Position numbers and translations under genes: made by a program. A DNA stretch of 64,000 nucleotides from Pseudomonadota bacterium. Lineage in GTDB: Bacteria > Pseudomonadota > Gammaproteobacteria > Burkholderiales > Burkholderiaceae_C. Numbering within the stretch: the stretch's first letter is position 1; each line of letters begins with the position of its first letter. Of the stretch, positions 28,259 to 35,854 are shown in pieces. The stretch is from positions 62,001 to 126,000 of the forward strand of contig JAFEEG010000041.1 in assembly GCA_018241225.1 (NCBI GenBank), in the 5' to 3' direction. The notes beneath the pieces were generated by a model. The model made no database searches, was not told the origin of the DNA, and saw only the letters and a list, made by a program, of their open reading frames with translations.

Positions 28259-28765
28259 TCAGCTGGCCGGCACGTTGGTGCGCGGACGAGAAACCCGCCT
28301 GTGCGTGCGGTGCGAGAGCTTTGGCCCGCGCCGGGTTCGGCGCATGGGCGCTGCCGGCCGCGCCAGAACAGGCAGCACGGCTATCTCTGGCACCGCCGCA
28401 GAGGCATGGTGGGCCTCGAAGCGCAGCTCCTTCTGCTTCAGGTAGTGCATGAGCACGTGCGAGACCATGTTGATGCCCAGGGTGCCGAAGGCAGCCGGCA
28501 GGATGTAGAGCGCGATGCGAAGTTCCGAGGCGAAAACCAGGTCATCGGCCAGCGAAGCCGTCTTTCGGGCGGAAACCGACAAGGCGTGCAGGAGAACGAT
28601 ATCCACAGCCGCCAGGCAGATGAGGAGCAACCCGAAGATCAGCACCGCGCGCTTGGAGAACTCGCGCCGGACGAACAAGGTGACGAAGATGGCCGCGGGC
28701 AAGACCACCGAGAACAGCACCAGGGCCCAGAAGCGCTGTTCGACGAAGACGGTTGCGTCTGACAT
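28259..28765 (-). CDS. Hypothetical membrane protein
   Basis: A 168-residue protein with about three hydrophobic segments (FWALVLFSVVLPAAIFVTLFV, AVLIFGLLLICLAAVDIVLLHAL, IALYILPAAFGTLGINMVSHVL) and a strongly basic, Arg/Pro-rich C-terminal tail (RRTRRGPKLSHRTHRRVSRPR). No family recognised. The ATG at 28765 was preferred to a TTG at 28777. It lies alone between the riboswitch leader and the ferredoxin reductase gene. Confidence 0.7.
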   Translation of the reverse strand: MSDATVFVEQRFWALVLFSVVLPAAIFVTLFVRREFSKRAVLIFGLLLICLAAVDIVLLHALSVSARKTASLADDLVFASELRIALYILPAAFGTLGINMVSHVLMHYLKQKELRFEAHHASAAVPEIAVLPVLARPAAPMRRTRRGPKLSHRTHRRVSRPRTNVPAS

Positions 28766-28833
28766 GGGCAGATTCAACCACCCGCCACGCCGCGCAGTTT
28801 GTCCGGCGTGTGAACCCGATGTAAAGGGCGCGG

Positions 28834-29859
28834 CTAGCCGTGCGGCACGCCCAGCAACTCGTGCAGGCGGGTGCTGGTGGTGGTGTATTGCAGCGGAATG
28901 GCCTTGTCCGGAAACACGATGGCCGTGGCGCCCCAGGCGGCCAGCGTGGCTTCGTGAAAGCCGCAGACGATGAGCTTCTTCTTGCCCGGATAGGTGTTGA
29001 CGTCGCCCACCGCGAACACCCCGGCCTCGCGGGTCTGGTACTTCTCGGTGTCCACGGGCACTTGCTTGCGCGCCAGTTCCAGGCCCCAGTCGGCAATGGG
29101 ACCCAGGCGCGGCGAAATGCCGGGGTAGGCCAGCCAGGCGTCGGCATCGAGCACGAGGGGCTGGCCTTCAGGCGTGGTCACGGTGAGCTGCCGGCCATCG
29201 AAGGCCTGCGGCTGGCCAATGGCCAGGCGAATGCGGCCCTGGGCAATGTTGTCGCGAATGCGGGCCTGCGTTTCTTCGTCGGCCTGGAAGGCGTCGCGCC
29301 GGTGCAGCAAGGTGATGTTGCGGGCCTTGCCCAGCAGCTCGAGTGCCGCCTGCAGCGCCTCGTCGTCACCACCGTGCACGATCACGGACTGGCCGGCAAA
29401 GCGCTCCAGCGATTCGGGGTGATAGAACAGGCTGGTGCCTTCGAAGGCCTCCAGTCCCGGCACTGCGATGTGCTTGGGCAGGAATGCGCCCACGCCGGCC
29501 GCGATGAACACCGTCCTGGCCAGGAACTGCTTGCCGCGCGATGTGCCCAGCAGCAGGCGCCCGTCGGTCTGGCGCGCCAGCGTGGCCACCTGCTCGCCGA
29601 AATGGAACTGGGGCGCAAAGGGCTCGGCCTGGCGCAACAGCGACTCGACCAGGCCGCGGCCGGTGGCGACCGGCGTGCCTGGAATGTCGTAGATGGGTTT
29701 GTCGCCGTACAGCTGGACGCACTGGCCGCCCGCAAAGGGCAGGGCGTCGACAACGTGGCAGGAGATTTCGAGCAGGCCCAGCTGGAAAACCTGGAACAGA
29801 CCGACCGGGCCCGCGCCGATGACCAGCGCGTCGCATTCGATCGGGGCTGCAGCCTGCAT
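28834..29859 (-). CDS. Ferredoxin/flavodoxin-NADP+ reductase, thioredoxin-reductase type
   Basis: A 341-residue two-dinucleotide-domain flavoprotein: FAD site ALVIGAGPVGLFQVFQLGLLE, the family segment GGQCVQLYGDKPIYDIPG, NADPH domain VIVHGGDDEALQAALELLG..LLHRRDAF, and AVGDVNTYPGKKKLIVCGFHEA. No redox CxxC is present, which separates it from thioredoxin reductase. It is 5 bp downstream of the ferredoxin gene, so the pair probably forms an NADPH-to-ferredoxin chain, plausibly feeding the nearby sulfite reductase, which has no CysJ. Confidence 0.9.
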   Translation of the reverse strand: MQAAAPIECDALVIGAGPVGLFQVFQLGLLEISCHVVDALPFAGGQCVQLYGDKPIYDIPGTPVATGRGLVESLLRQAEPFAPQFHFGEQVATLARQTDGRLLLGTSRGKQFLARTVFIAAGVGAFLPKHIAVPGLEAFEGTSLFYHPESLERFAGQSVIVHGGDDEALQAALELLGKARNITLLHRRDAFQADEETQARIRDNIAQGRIRLAIGQPQAFDGRQLTVTTPEGQPLVLDADAWLAYPGISPRLGPIADWGLELARKQVPVDTEKYQTREAGVFAVGDVNTYPGKKKLIVCGFHEATLAAWGATAIVFPDKAIPLQYTTTSTRLHELLGVPHG

Positions 29860-29864
29860 CGAGC

Positions 29865-30194
29865 TTATTTGACCAGCTCGGAGACCTTGCCCGTCTTGTC
29901 CTTCCACTCTTCCGCGTCGGGAAGGGCGGGCTTGCGTTTGGTAATGCTCTTCCAGCCGTCGGCCAGGGCCAGTTCGGCGTTGAGCTTGATGAAGGCGATC
30001 TGGTCGGCCGGCAGGTCTTCTTCGGCGTAGATCGCGTTGACCGGGCACTCGGGAATGCACACCGCGCAGTCGATGCACTCATCGGGGTCGATGACGAGCA
30101 TGTTGGGGCCTTCGCGGAAGCAATCCACCGGGCAGACATCGACGCAGTCGGTGTACTTGCAGCGGATGCACGATTCGGAAACGACGTGAGTCAT
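29865..30194 (-). CDS. fdxA: 7Fe ferredoxin FdxA
   Basis: A 109-residue seven-iron ferredoxin: cluster ligands in CIRCKYTDCVDVCPVDCF and CIDCAVCIPECPV, followed by the long C-terminal extension typical of FdxA. Located between cysN and the ferredoxin reductase gene, so a role as electron carrier to CysI is likely (inference). Confidence 0.95.
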   Translation of the reverse strand: MTHVVSESCIRCKYTDCVDVCPVDCFREGPNMLVIDPDECIDCAVCIPECPVNAIYAEEDLPADQIAFIKLNAELALADGWKSITKRKPALPDAEEWKDKTGKVSELVK

Positions 30195-30260
30195 TGGTCT
30201 TCTGGCCAGTTCTTATTCGGGGGAACCCTGGATTTTACGTTTTTCGAGAATTGGTGCGAC

Positions 30261-31592
30261 TCAGCGCACCAAGACCGCGGCTGCAGTGCGGTGGGAGGCC
30301 GTGTCGACCAGCACCAGCGAGCCCAGCGCGCGCGAGCTGGCAAAGGGCTGCACCGCCAGCGGCTGCTGCAGCGAAAGCACTACGTCGCCGATGGAATTGG
30401 CGTCGAGCTGCTGCGCCTCTTCGGCATCCAGCGTGTTGATGTTCAGGCGATCCACCACGCGGGCGACCTTGGCCTTGACCCAGCGGTGGCCCTGCAGCGC
30501 CCAGTACACGCGGCCGGCCACCAGGGGCTCGTCGTCCAGCCACGCGACGGTGGCGGTGATTTCGCGGGTGGGCGTGAAGGCATCGGGAGCCAGCAGCCAG
30601 TCGCCACGCGAGACGTCCACTTCGCGGTCGAGCACGATGCCGGCGCTGTGGCCCGCATGCACGGTCTTGGGGTTGCGCGCATGGTCCAGCACCTGGGCCA
30701 CGGTGGCCGTCTGGCCGCTGGGCAGGATGCTGATGCGCTGGCCTGGCTCCACATGGCCGCTGGCCACTCGGCCCCAGAACACGCGGCGACCGCGCGAGGT
30801 GTCGGCCGACGACGAGAACTTCTCGACCCATTGCACCGGGAAGGCGAAAGGCACCGCCTCGTCCTGCTTCGTGACCGGCAGGGCTTCGAGCACTTCCAGC
30901 AGGCTCGGGCCTTCGTAGCCGCACCAGTCGGCGTGGCGGGTAGCCACGTTCCAGCCCTTGAGGGCCGAGACGGGTACCGTGGCCGTGACTTGCACGCCCG
31001 CGGCTTGGGCGAACGCGTCCAGTGCGCCGGAAATGCGCTCCAGGGCCAGGGCGGCGTCGGGCACCGCATCGAGCTTGTTGATGGCGAACACGATCGACTG
31101 CACGCGCAGCAGGTGCGCCAGCAGGGTGTGGCGGCGCGTTTGCGGCAGCAACTCGCACTTGACCACCTCGCCTTCGTCCACCTGGCTGGCCCAGGGCAGC
31201 TTGGTGGCGTCGACCAGCACCACGGCGGCGTCGGCGCTCGATGCGGCGGTGACCATGTTGCGGGTGTACTGCTCGTGGCCGGGCGCGTCGCCGATGATGA
31301 ACTTGCGCTGGGCGGTCGAGAAGTAGCGGTAGGCCACGTCGATGGTGATGCCTTGCTCGCGCTCGGCCGACAGGCCGTCGGTGAGCAGGGCCAGGTCGGT
31401 CTCGCCACCGCGCTGCACGCCGGCCAGCTGGTCTTGCAGCACCGTCTTGCTGTCCACCAGCAGGCGGCCGATGAGCGTGCTCTTGCCGTCGTCCACGCTG
31501 CCGCAGGTGATGAAGCGCAGGGCGGTGCCGGTGTCGACTTCGGCGCCGGCGGTGCCGTCTGCCACGGCGGGGTTCAGTGTTGTCGCGTCCAT
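30261..31592 (-). CDS. cysN: Sulfate adenylyltransferase subunit 1 (GTPase)
   Basis: Regulatory GTPase of ATP sulfurylase, coupling GTP hydrolysis to APS formation. It is 443 residues with CGSVDDGKSTLIGRLL, DAPGHEQYTRNM and NKLD, then EF-Tu-like beta domains. It has no C-terminal APS kinase domain, unlike CysNC fusions of about 630 residues. It follows cysD by 1 bp. Last gene of cysH-D-N. Confidence 0.96.
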   Translation of the reverse strand: MDATTLNPAVADGTAGAEVDTGTALRFITCGSVDDGKSTLIGRLLVDSKTVLQDQLAGVQRGGETDLALLTDGLSAEREQGITIDVAYRYFSTAQRKFIIGDAPGHEQYTRNMVTAASSADAAVVLVDATKLPWASQVDEGEVVKCELLPQTRRHTLLAHLLRVQSIVFAINKLDAVPDAALALERISGALDAFAQAAGVQVTATVPVSALKGWNVATRHADWCGYEGPSLLEVLEALPVTKQDEAVPFAFPVQWVEKFSSSADTSRGRRVFWGRVASGHVEPGQRISILPSGQTATVAQVLDHARNPKTVHAGHSAGIVLDREVDVSRGDWLLAPDAFTPTREITATVAWLDDEPLVAGRVYWALQGHRWVKAKVARVVDRLNINTLDAEEAQQLDANSIGDVVLSLQQPLAVQPFASSRALGSLVLVDTASHRTAAAVLVR

Positions 31593-31593
31593 T

Positions 31594-32547
31594 TCAGAAA
31601 TACCCGTCTTTCTTGCGCTTCTCCATCGAAGCTTCGGAAGTCTTGTCGTCCATGCGGGTGGCGCCGCGCTCGCTCACCTCTGCGGCGAGCGTCTCGATGA
31701 CCACGTCGCCGGCGTCGGCGGCCAGGCTTTCGACCGGGCAGGTGCAGGTGATGTCGCCCACGGTGCGAAAGCGCACGTCGCGCACTTCGATCTGTTCGCC
31801 GTCCTTGGGCGGGGTGAGCTCGGTCACCGGCACCAGCAGGCCGCGGCGCTCGACCACCTCGCGCTTGTGGGTGTAGTAGAGCGAAGGCAAGGCGATGTTC
31901 TCGCGCTCGATGTACTGCCACACGTCCAGCTCGGTCCAGTTGGAAATGGGGAACACGCGGAAGTGTTCGCCCGGGGCCAGGCGGGTGTTGAACAGGGTCC
32001 ACAGCTCGGGGCGCTGGTCCTTGGGTTGCCATTGGCCGAAGCTGTCGCGGTGCGAGAAGATGCGCTCCTTGGCGCGGGCCTTCTCCTCGTCGCGGCGGGC
32101 GCCGCCAATGAGCGCGTCGAAGCGGAATTCTTCAATGGCCTCGAGCAGCGTGACCGACTGGTGCACGTTGCGCGACTCCAGCGGATGCGACAGCCGCACC
32201 GTGCCGCGCTTCATCGAGTCTTCCACGCTGCGCACGATCAGCTCGGCACCCAGCTCGTTGGCGCGGTGATCGCGGAAGTCGGTCACTTCGGGGAAGTTGT
32301 GGCCGGTGTCGATCATCAGCAGCGGGTAGGGCAGCCGGCCCGCGCCGAACGCCTTCTCGGCGCACTTGAGCAGCACCAGCGAATCCTTGCCGCCGGAGAA
32401 CAGCAGCGTGGGGCGCTCGAAGGCGGCCGCGACTTCGCGCAGCACGAAGATGGCTTCTTCCTCGAGTGCGTCGAGGTGCGTGTTGGAAAGGCGCGCAGGG
32501 GAATGCATCGGGGGTGACAGCAGTTCGTGTTCGGTACGTGCGTTCAT
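31594..32547 (-). CDS. cysD: Sulfate adenylyltransferase subunit 2
   Basis: Catalytic subunit of ATP sulfurylase (ATP plus sulfate to APS). It is 317 residues with the PP-loop LLFSGGKDSLVLLKCAEKAF, PFPLLMIDTGHNFPE-like segment, ARAKERIFSHRDSFGQWQPKDQRPELWTLFN and C-terminal RVTDRDGYF-like SMEKRKKDGYF. Start 32547 (MNARTEHELLS) lies 19 bp after cysH. Confidence 0.96.
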   Translation of the reverse strand: MNARTEHELLSPPMHSPARLSNTHLDALEEEAIFVLREVAAAFERPTLLFSGGKDSLVLLKCAEKAFGAGRLPYPLLMIDTGHNFPEVTDFRDHRANELGAELIVRSVEDSMKRGTVRLSHPLESRNVHQSVTLLEAIEEFRFDALIGGARRDEEKARAKERIFSHRDSFGQWQPKDQRPELWTLFNTRLAPGEHFRVFPISNWTELDVWQYIERENIALPSLYYTHKREVVERRGLLVPVTELTPPKDGEQIEVRDVRFRTVGDITCTCPVESLAADAGDVVIETLAAEVSERGATRMDDKTSEASMEKRKKDGYF

Positions 32548-32566
32548 GTTGTTGGCTACTTCTTCT

Positions 32567-33187
32567 TCAATGCGACAGGTGCAGGCCGCATTCGCGGTTG
32601 TCCTCGCCCTTGGTCGGGTCGACGTAGTCGAAGTTGTTGGGCAAGCCGTGGGCCTGGCAGTACTCGTACAGGTCCTTGGAGCTCCAGTGCAGCAGCGGCG
32701 CCACCTTGATGAGGCCGTCTGGGTTGATGCTGACCGGGTCCATCTGCGCGCGCACGGCGGTGTCGGTGGCGCGCAGGGCGGTGAACCAGACTTGCGGCGC
32801 GGTCTCGCGCAGGGCACGGGCGAAGGGCTCGAGCTTCACTTCCTCGGTGAAGGCAGCGTGGCGCGGATCGTCCAGCGCCGGGGTCGGGCCTTCCACGGCC
32901 TCGCGGTGGGCGCGCGAGCGCAGCGGCAGGTAGATCTTCAGCTTCAGGCCCAGCTGCTTGGTCACCTCGTCGGCAAAGCGATAGGTGGCTTCGGTGTTGT
33001 AGCCGTTGTCCATCCACACCACGGGCACGTCGGGGTTGATGCGCGTGACCATGTGCAGGATCACCGCCTCGAAGGGGCGGAAGTTGGTCGTGACGATGGC
33101 GGGGCGGCCCAGGCCGAGGGCCCAGTCCACCAGGCCCGGGGCGTTCCTGCCCAGTTCGGCGTTGATGCGTTCGAGGTCGATGCTCAT
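32567..33187 (-). CDS. cysH: Phosphoadenylyl-sulfate/adenylyl-sulfate reductase CysH
   Basis: Reduces PAPS or APS to sulfite. It is 206 residues with PVVWMDNGYNTEATYRFADEV, KIYLPLRSRAHREA and the catalytic ECGLH near the C-terminus. The Cys-Cys...Cys-x-x-Cys ligands of iron-sulfur APS reductases are absent, so by motif it is PAPS-type, yet no APS kinase gene is nearby. It is shorter than E. coli CysH (244). The start at 33187 was chosen by length; the frame is open further upstream through the promoter. First gene of cysH-D-N. Confidence 0.92.
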   Translation of the reverse strand: MSIDLERINAELGRNAPGLVDWALGLGRPAIVTTNFRPFEAVILHMVTRINPDVPVVWMDNGYNTEATYRFADEVTKQLGLKLKIYLPLRSRAHREAVEGPTPALDDPRHAAFTEEVKLEPFARALRETAPQVWFTALRATDTAVRAQMDPVSINPDGLIKVAPLLHWSSKDLYEYCQAHGLPNNFDYVDPTKGEDNRECGLHLSH

Positions 33188-33214
33188 GTTGGAAGAGACT
33201 GTAGGGACGGGCCT

Positions 33215-33335
33215 TATGAATCCCAACGATTTTTTGGTTCGCGCGTTATTCGGATAAGCAAATGCGCCAGTGTTCATGCGGGTTCCGGGGCGGTTTGTGC
33301 TTCGTTCCGGATATGGCGCAATCAACGCGCGCAGC
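33215..33335 (-). promoter_or_regulatory. Promoter/operator region of cysHDN (copy of the cysI one)
   Basis: This stretch shares extended similarity with 35695-35810 upstream of cysI, including TGCTTATCCGAATAA, CGAACCAAAAAAT and GCATGAA on the minus strand. CTTATCCGNATAA is an inverted repeat of the LysR type; CysB is the likely regulator (inference from the sulfur genes it precedes). Confidence 0.6.
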
Positions 33336-33358
33336 GCATTGGCACGGACGGTTCGCCC

Positions 33359-33387
33359 AATGAAAAACGGCGCCAGTGGCGCCGTTT
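33359..33387 (-). terminator. Terminator of the cysI-DUF934 transcript
   Basis: A perfect 10-bp stem (AAACGGCGCC / GGCGCCGTTT, 33365-33387) with 3-nt loop; on the minus strand it is followed by TTTTTCA. It ends the cysI transcript and insulates cysHDN. Confidence 0.8.
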
Positions 33388-33424
33388 GTCGTGTCGCGGA
33401 TGAGCGCGCCTGGCGCCCATCGCC

Positions 33425-33823
33425 TCAGGCCTCGTCCGTGGCGAAATGCGGCGCCGTCTTCACGGCATCGCCCTGATAGAAGGAGGCATAGCGGTCGAAC
33501 TGGCGCTGCGCGTCCGACGCGTCCACGCCTTCGCGCAGCACGGCGCTGGAAAAGCCCGTGCGCTCCATCTGCACCAGCTGGTCGACCAGCACGTCGCCGG
33601 TGGCGCGCAGGTCGCCGGTAAAGCCCAGGCGCCGGCGCAGCAGGAAGGCCTGGCTGTAGGCGCGGCCATCGGTGAACTTGGGAAAGTTCAGGTCGATGCG
33701 CTCGATGTCCTGCAGGTTCACCTCGATGGCCAGCGGGTCGGCGTCGTTGGGCAGTTGCAGCACGGCCGGCGAGCCGTCGTCCACGTGTTCTTCGGAAGAA
33801 AGGATGCGAAGGTTGCGCTTCAT
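33425..33823 (-). CDS. DUF934 sulfur-assimilation protein
   Basis: A 132-residue DUF934 protein, a family encoded next to cysI in many beta- and alphaproteobacteria; its exact role is unsettled, with proposals around sulfite reductase assembly or electron supply. Recognisable segment: IDLNFPKFTDGRAYSQAFLLRRRLGFTGDLRATGDVLVDQ. It overlaps the cysI stop by 4 bp (ATGA), so expression is coupled. Confidence 0.9.
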   Translation of the reverse strand: MKRNLRILSSEEHVDDGSPAVLQLPNDADPLAIEVNLQDIERIDLNFPKFTDGRAYSQAFLLRRRLGFTGDLRATGDVLVDQLVQMERTGFSSAVLREGVDASDAQRQFDRYASFYQGDAVKTAPHFATDEA

Positions 33824-35622
33824 GCTGCCACCTCTTCTTCGGCCTTGTTGGCAAAGCGGGCCGCATTGGCCGCGGTCTTGAATGGGTCCAGGCCCACGCG
33901 GCGCAGGGTGTCGATGAAGTTCTCGCGCTTGCCGTCGACGGTCTTGCGGGTGTCGCGGTAGGTGCCCAGCACCGCCTCGATCACGTCCGGCACTTCGGCC
34001 GCCGAGAACGAGGGGCCCACCACCTTGCCGGCCTGCGTCGGGCCCGAGAGGTCGGAGCCGTCGGAGCCGCCCAAGGTCACCTGGTACCACTCCTTGCCGT
34101 CCTTGTCGACGCCCAGGATGCCGATGTGGCCGCTGTGGTGGTGGCCGCAGGAGTTGATGCAGCCGCTGATGTGCAGGTCGATCTCGCCGATGTCGTCGAG
34201 CTCATCCAGGTCCTGGTAGCGCTCGGTGATGGCCTCGGCAATAGGAATGGAGCGTGCATTGGCCAGCGCGCAGAAGTCGCCACCCGGGCAGGCGATCATG
34301 TCGGTGAGCAGGTGCACGTTGGCGCTGGCAAAGCCGGCTTCGCGCGCAGCCAGCCACAGGGCGTGCAGGTCTTCGGCGTGCACCCAGGGCAGCAGCAGGT
34401 TCTGGTCGTGCGTCACCCGGGCTTCGCCGGCGGAGAAGCGGTCGGCCAGCCTGGCGGCAATGTCGAGCTGGTCGGCCGACGCATCGCCCGGTGCCTGCAG
34501 GCGGCGCTTGAACGACAGCGTCACGGCGCGCAGCAGCGGATTCTTGTGCGGCGCCACGTTGCGCTGCAGCCAGCGGGCGAACATCGTGTCGTCCGCGGCT
34601 TGGGCAGCCAGCTCGGCCTCGGTCTGTTCCTGCGGCTGGTAGGCGCGGTTGGCCAGCGCTGGCGGCACGAAGGAAGCGGCCACGCGGTCCAGCTCGGCCT
34701 GCGGAATGGTGTGGGGTGCGCCGTCGTGCGCGAGGATCTGCCTGTATTCCTCTTCCACGTCGTCGATGTAGACCTGGCCTTCGGCCTTCACCAGGATCTT
34801 GATGCGCGCCTTGTAGAGGTTGTCGCGGCGGCCGTAGCGGTTGTAGACCCGCACCACGGCTTCCAGGTAATTCATGATCTGGTTCCAGGGCAGGAACTCG
34901 CGCAGCACCGTGCCCACGATGGGCGTGCGGCCCATGCCGCCACCCACGCGCACCTCGAAGCCCAGCTCGCCGGCATCGTTCTTCACCAGGCGCAGGCCCA
35001 CGTCATGCCAGCCGGTGGCGGCGCGGTCTTCCGCGGCGCCGGTAATGGCGATCTTGAACTTGCGCGGAAGGAAGGCGAACTCGGGGTGCAGCGTGCTCCA
35101 CTGCCGCATGATTTCCGCGTAGGGACGCGGGTCGGCCACTTCATCCACCGCCACGCCGGCACGCTCGTCGCTGGTGATGTTGCGGATGCAGTTGCCGCTG
35201 GTCTGGATGCCGTGCATGTTCACCGAGGCCAGCAGGTCCATCACGTCGGCGCTCTTGGACAGCGGAATCCAGTTGTACTGGACGTTCTGGCGCGTGGTGA
35301 AGTGCGCGTAGTGGGTGGGCAGCTTGTGCGTGCCCAGCAGGCCCTGCGTTTCAGTGGCCTTGCGATACACCTCGGCCTCGGGCTCGTCGTACTCGCGGGC
35401 GATGCGGGCCAGCACGCGCAACTGCGCACTGGAGATTTCCCCATAGGGCACGGCCACGCGCAGCATGGGCGCATAGCGTTGCACATACCAGCCGTTTTGC
35501 AGGCGCAACGGGCGGAACTCGTCTTCGGAGATCTTGCCCTTTTGCCAGCGCTCGAGCTGGTCGCGGTGCTGCGCGGCGCGTTGGCGAACGAACTGGCGGT
35601 CGAATTCTGTGTATTGGTACAT
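33820..35622 (-). CDS. cysI: Sulfite reductase, haemoprotein (CysI / nitrite-sulfite reductase family)
   Basis: Reduces sulfite to sulfide with a sirohaem-[4Fe-4S] centre. It is 600 residues. Cluster ligands: ACPGGDFC (Cys-x5-Cys) and GCINSCGHH (Cys-x3-Cys). Two repeated ferrite-like half-domains are visible (THYAHFTTRQNVQYNWIP; ARVTHDQNLLLPWV). No flavoprotein CysJ is encoded nearby; ferredoxin plus its NADP reductase at 28834-30194 are the likely donors. ATG 35622 gives MYQYTEFDRQFV. The gene is preceded by the operator region at 35695-35810. Confidence 0.95.
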   Translation of the reverse strand: MYQYTEFDRQFVRQRAAQHRDQLERWQKGKISEDEFRPLRLQNGWYVQRYAPMLRVAVPYGEISSAQLRVLARIAREYDEPEAEVYRKATETQGLLGTHKLPTHYAHFTTRQNVQYNWIPLSKSADVMDLLASVNMHGIQTSGNCIRNITSDERAGVAVDEVADPRPYAEIMRQWSTLHPEFAFLPRKFKIAITGAAEDRAATGWHDVGLRLVKNDAGELGFEVRVGGGMGRTPIVGTVLREFLPWNQIMNYLEAVVRVYNRYGRRDNLYKARIKILVKAEGQVYIDDVEEEYRQILAHDGAPHTIPQAELDRVAASFVPPALANRAYQPQEQTEAELAAQAADDTMFARWLQRNVAPHKNPLLRAVTLSFKRRLQAPGDASADQLDIAARLADRFSAGEARVTHDQNLLLPWVHAEDLHALWLAAREAGFASANVHLLTDMIACPGGDFCALANARSIPIAEAITERYQDLDELDDIGEIDLHISGCINSCGHHHSGHIGILGVDKDGKEWYQVTLGGSDGSDLSGPTQAGKVVGPSFSAAEVPDVIEAVLGTYRDTRKTVDGKRENFIDTLRRVGLDPFKTAANAARFANKAEEEVAA

Positions 35623-35694
35623 CGTGAAAAGTCTGGGCTTGGCAACACCATGCGCTGCTTCGCCACACGGCTGCAAGCTGGCAACGACTGTAGA

Positions 35695-35810
35695 AGTCCA
35701 GCTTATTGAAACAAACTATTTTTTGGTTCGTGTCTTATGCGGATAAGCATATTCACCAGCATTCATGCGGGCTGCAGGGCGATTGCGCTGCGTATCCGGA
35801 TAAGGGCGCG
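35695..35810 (-). promoter_or_regulatory. Promoter/operator region of cysI
   Basis: On the minus strand: GCATGAATGCTGG, TGCTTATCCGCATAAG, CGAACCAAAAAATAG, GTTTCAATAAG. The perfect inverted repeat CTTAT-CCGC-ATAAG is at about 35735-35748. The block is repeated at 33215-33335 before cysH with the same order, so one regulator (CysB-like) probably controls both. Confidence 0.6.
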
Positions 35811-35830
35811 CCCCGCAGGGCGGGGCGCGC
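35806..35830 (-). terminator. Hairpin after the CLC gene
   Basis: A perfect 11-bp stem (GCGCGCCCCGC and complement) with 3-nt loop lies 25 bp past the CLC stop. The following bases are CCCTTATCC, so the U-run is weak. Confidence 0.5.
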
Positions 35831-35854
35831 AAGCCGCTCGGATTCTAGGGTGGG

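Noticed and set aside
33188..33325. N-terminal extension of CysH
   Set aside because: The frame is open, but it crosses the conserved cys promoter block and would give residues unlike any CysH.
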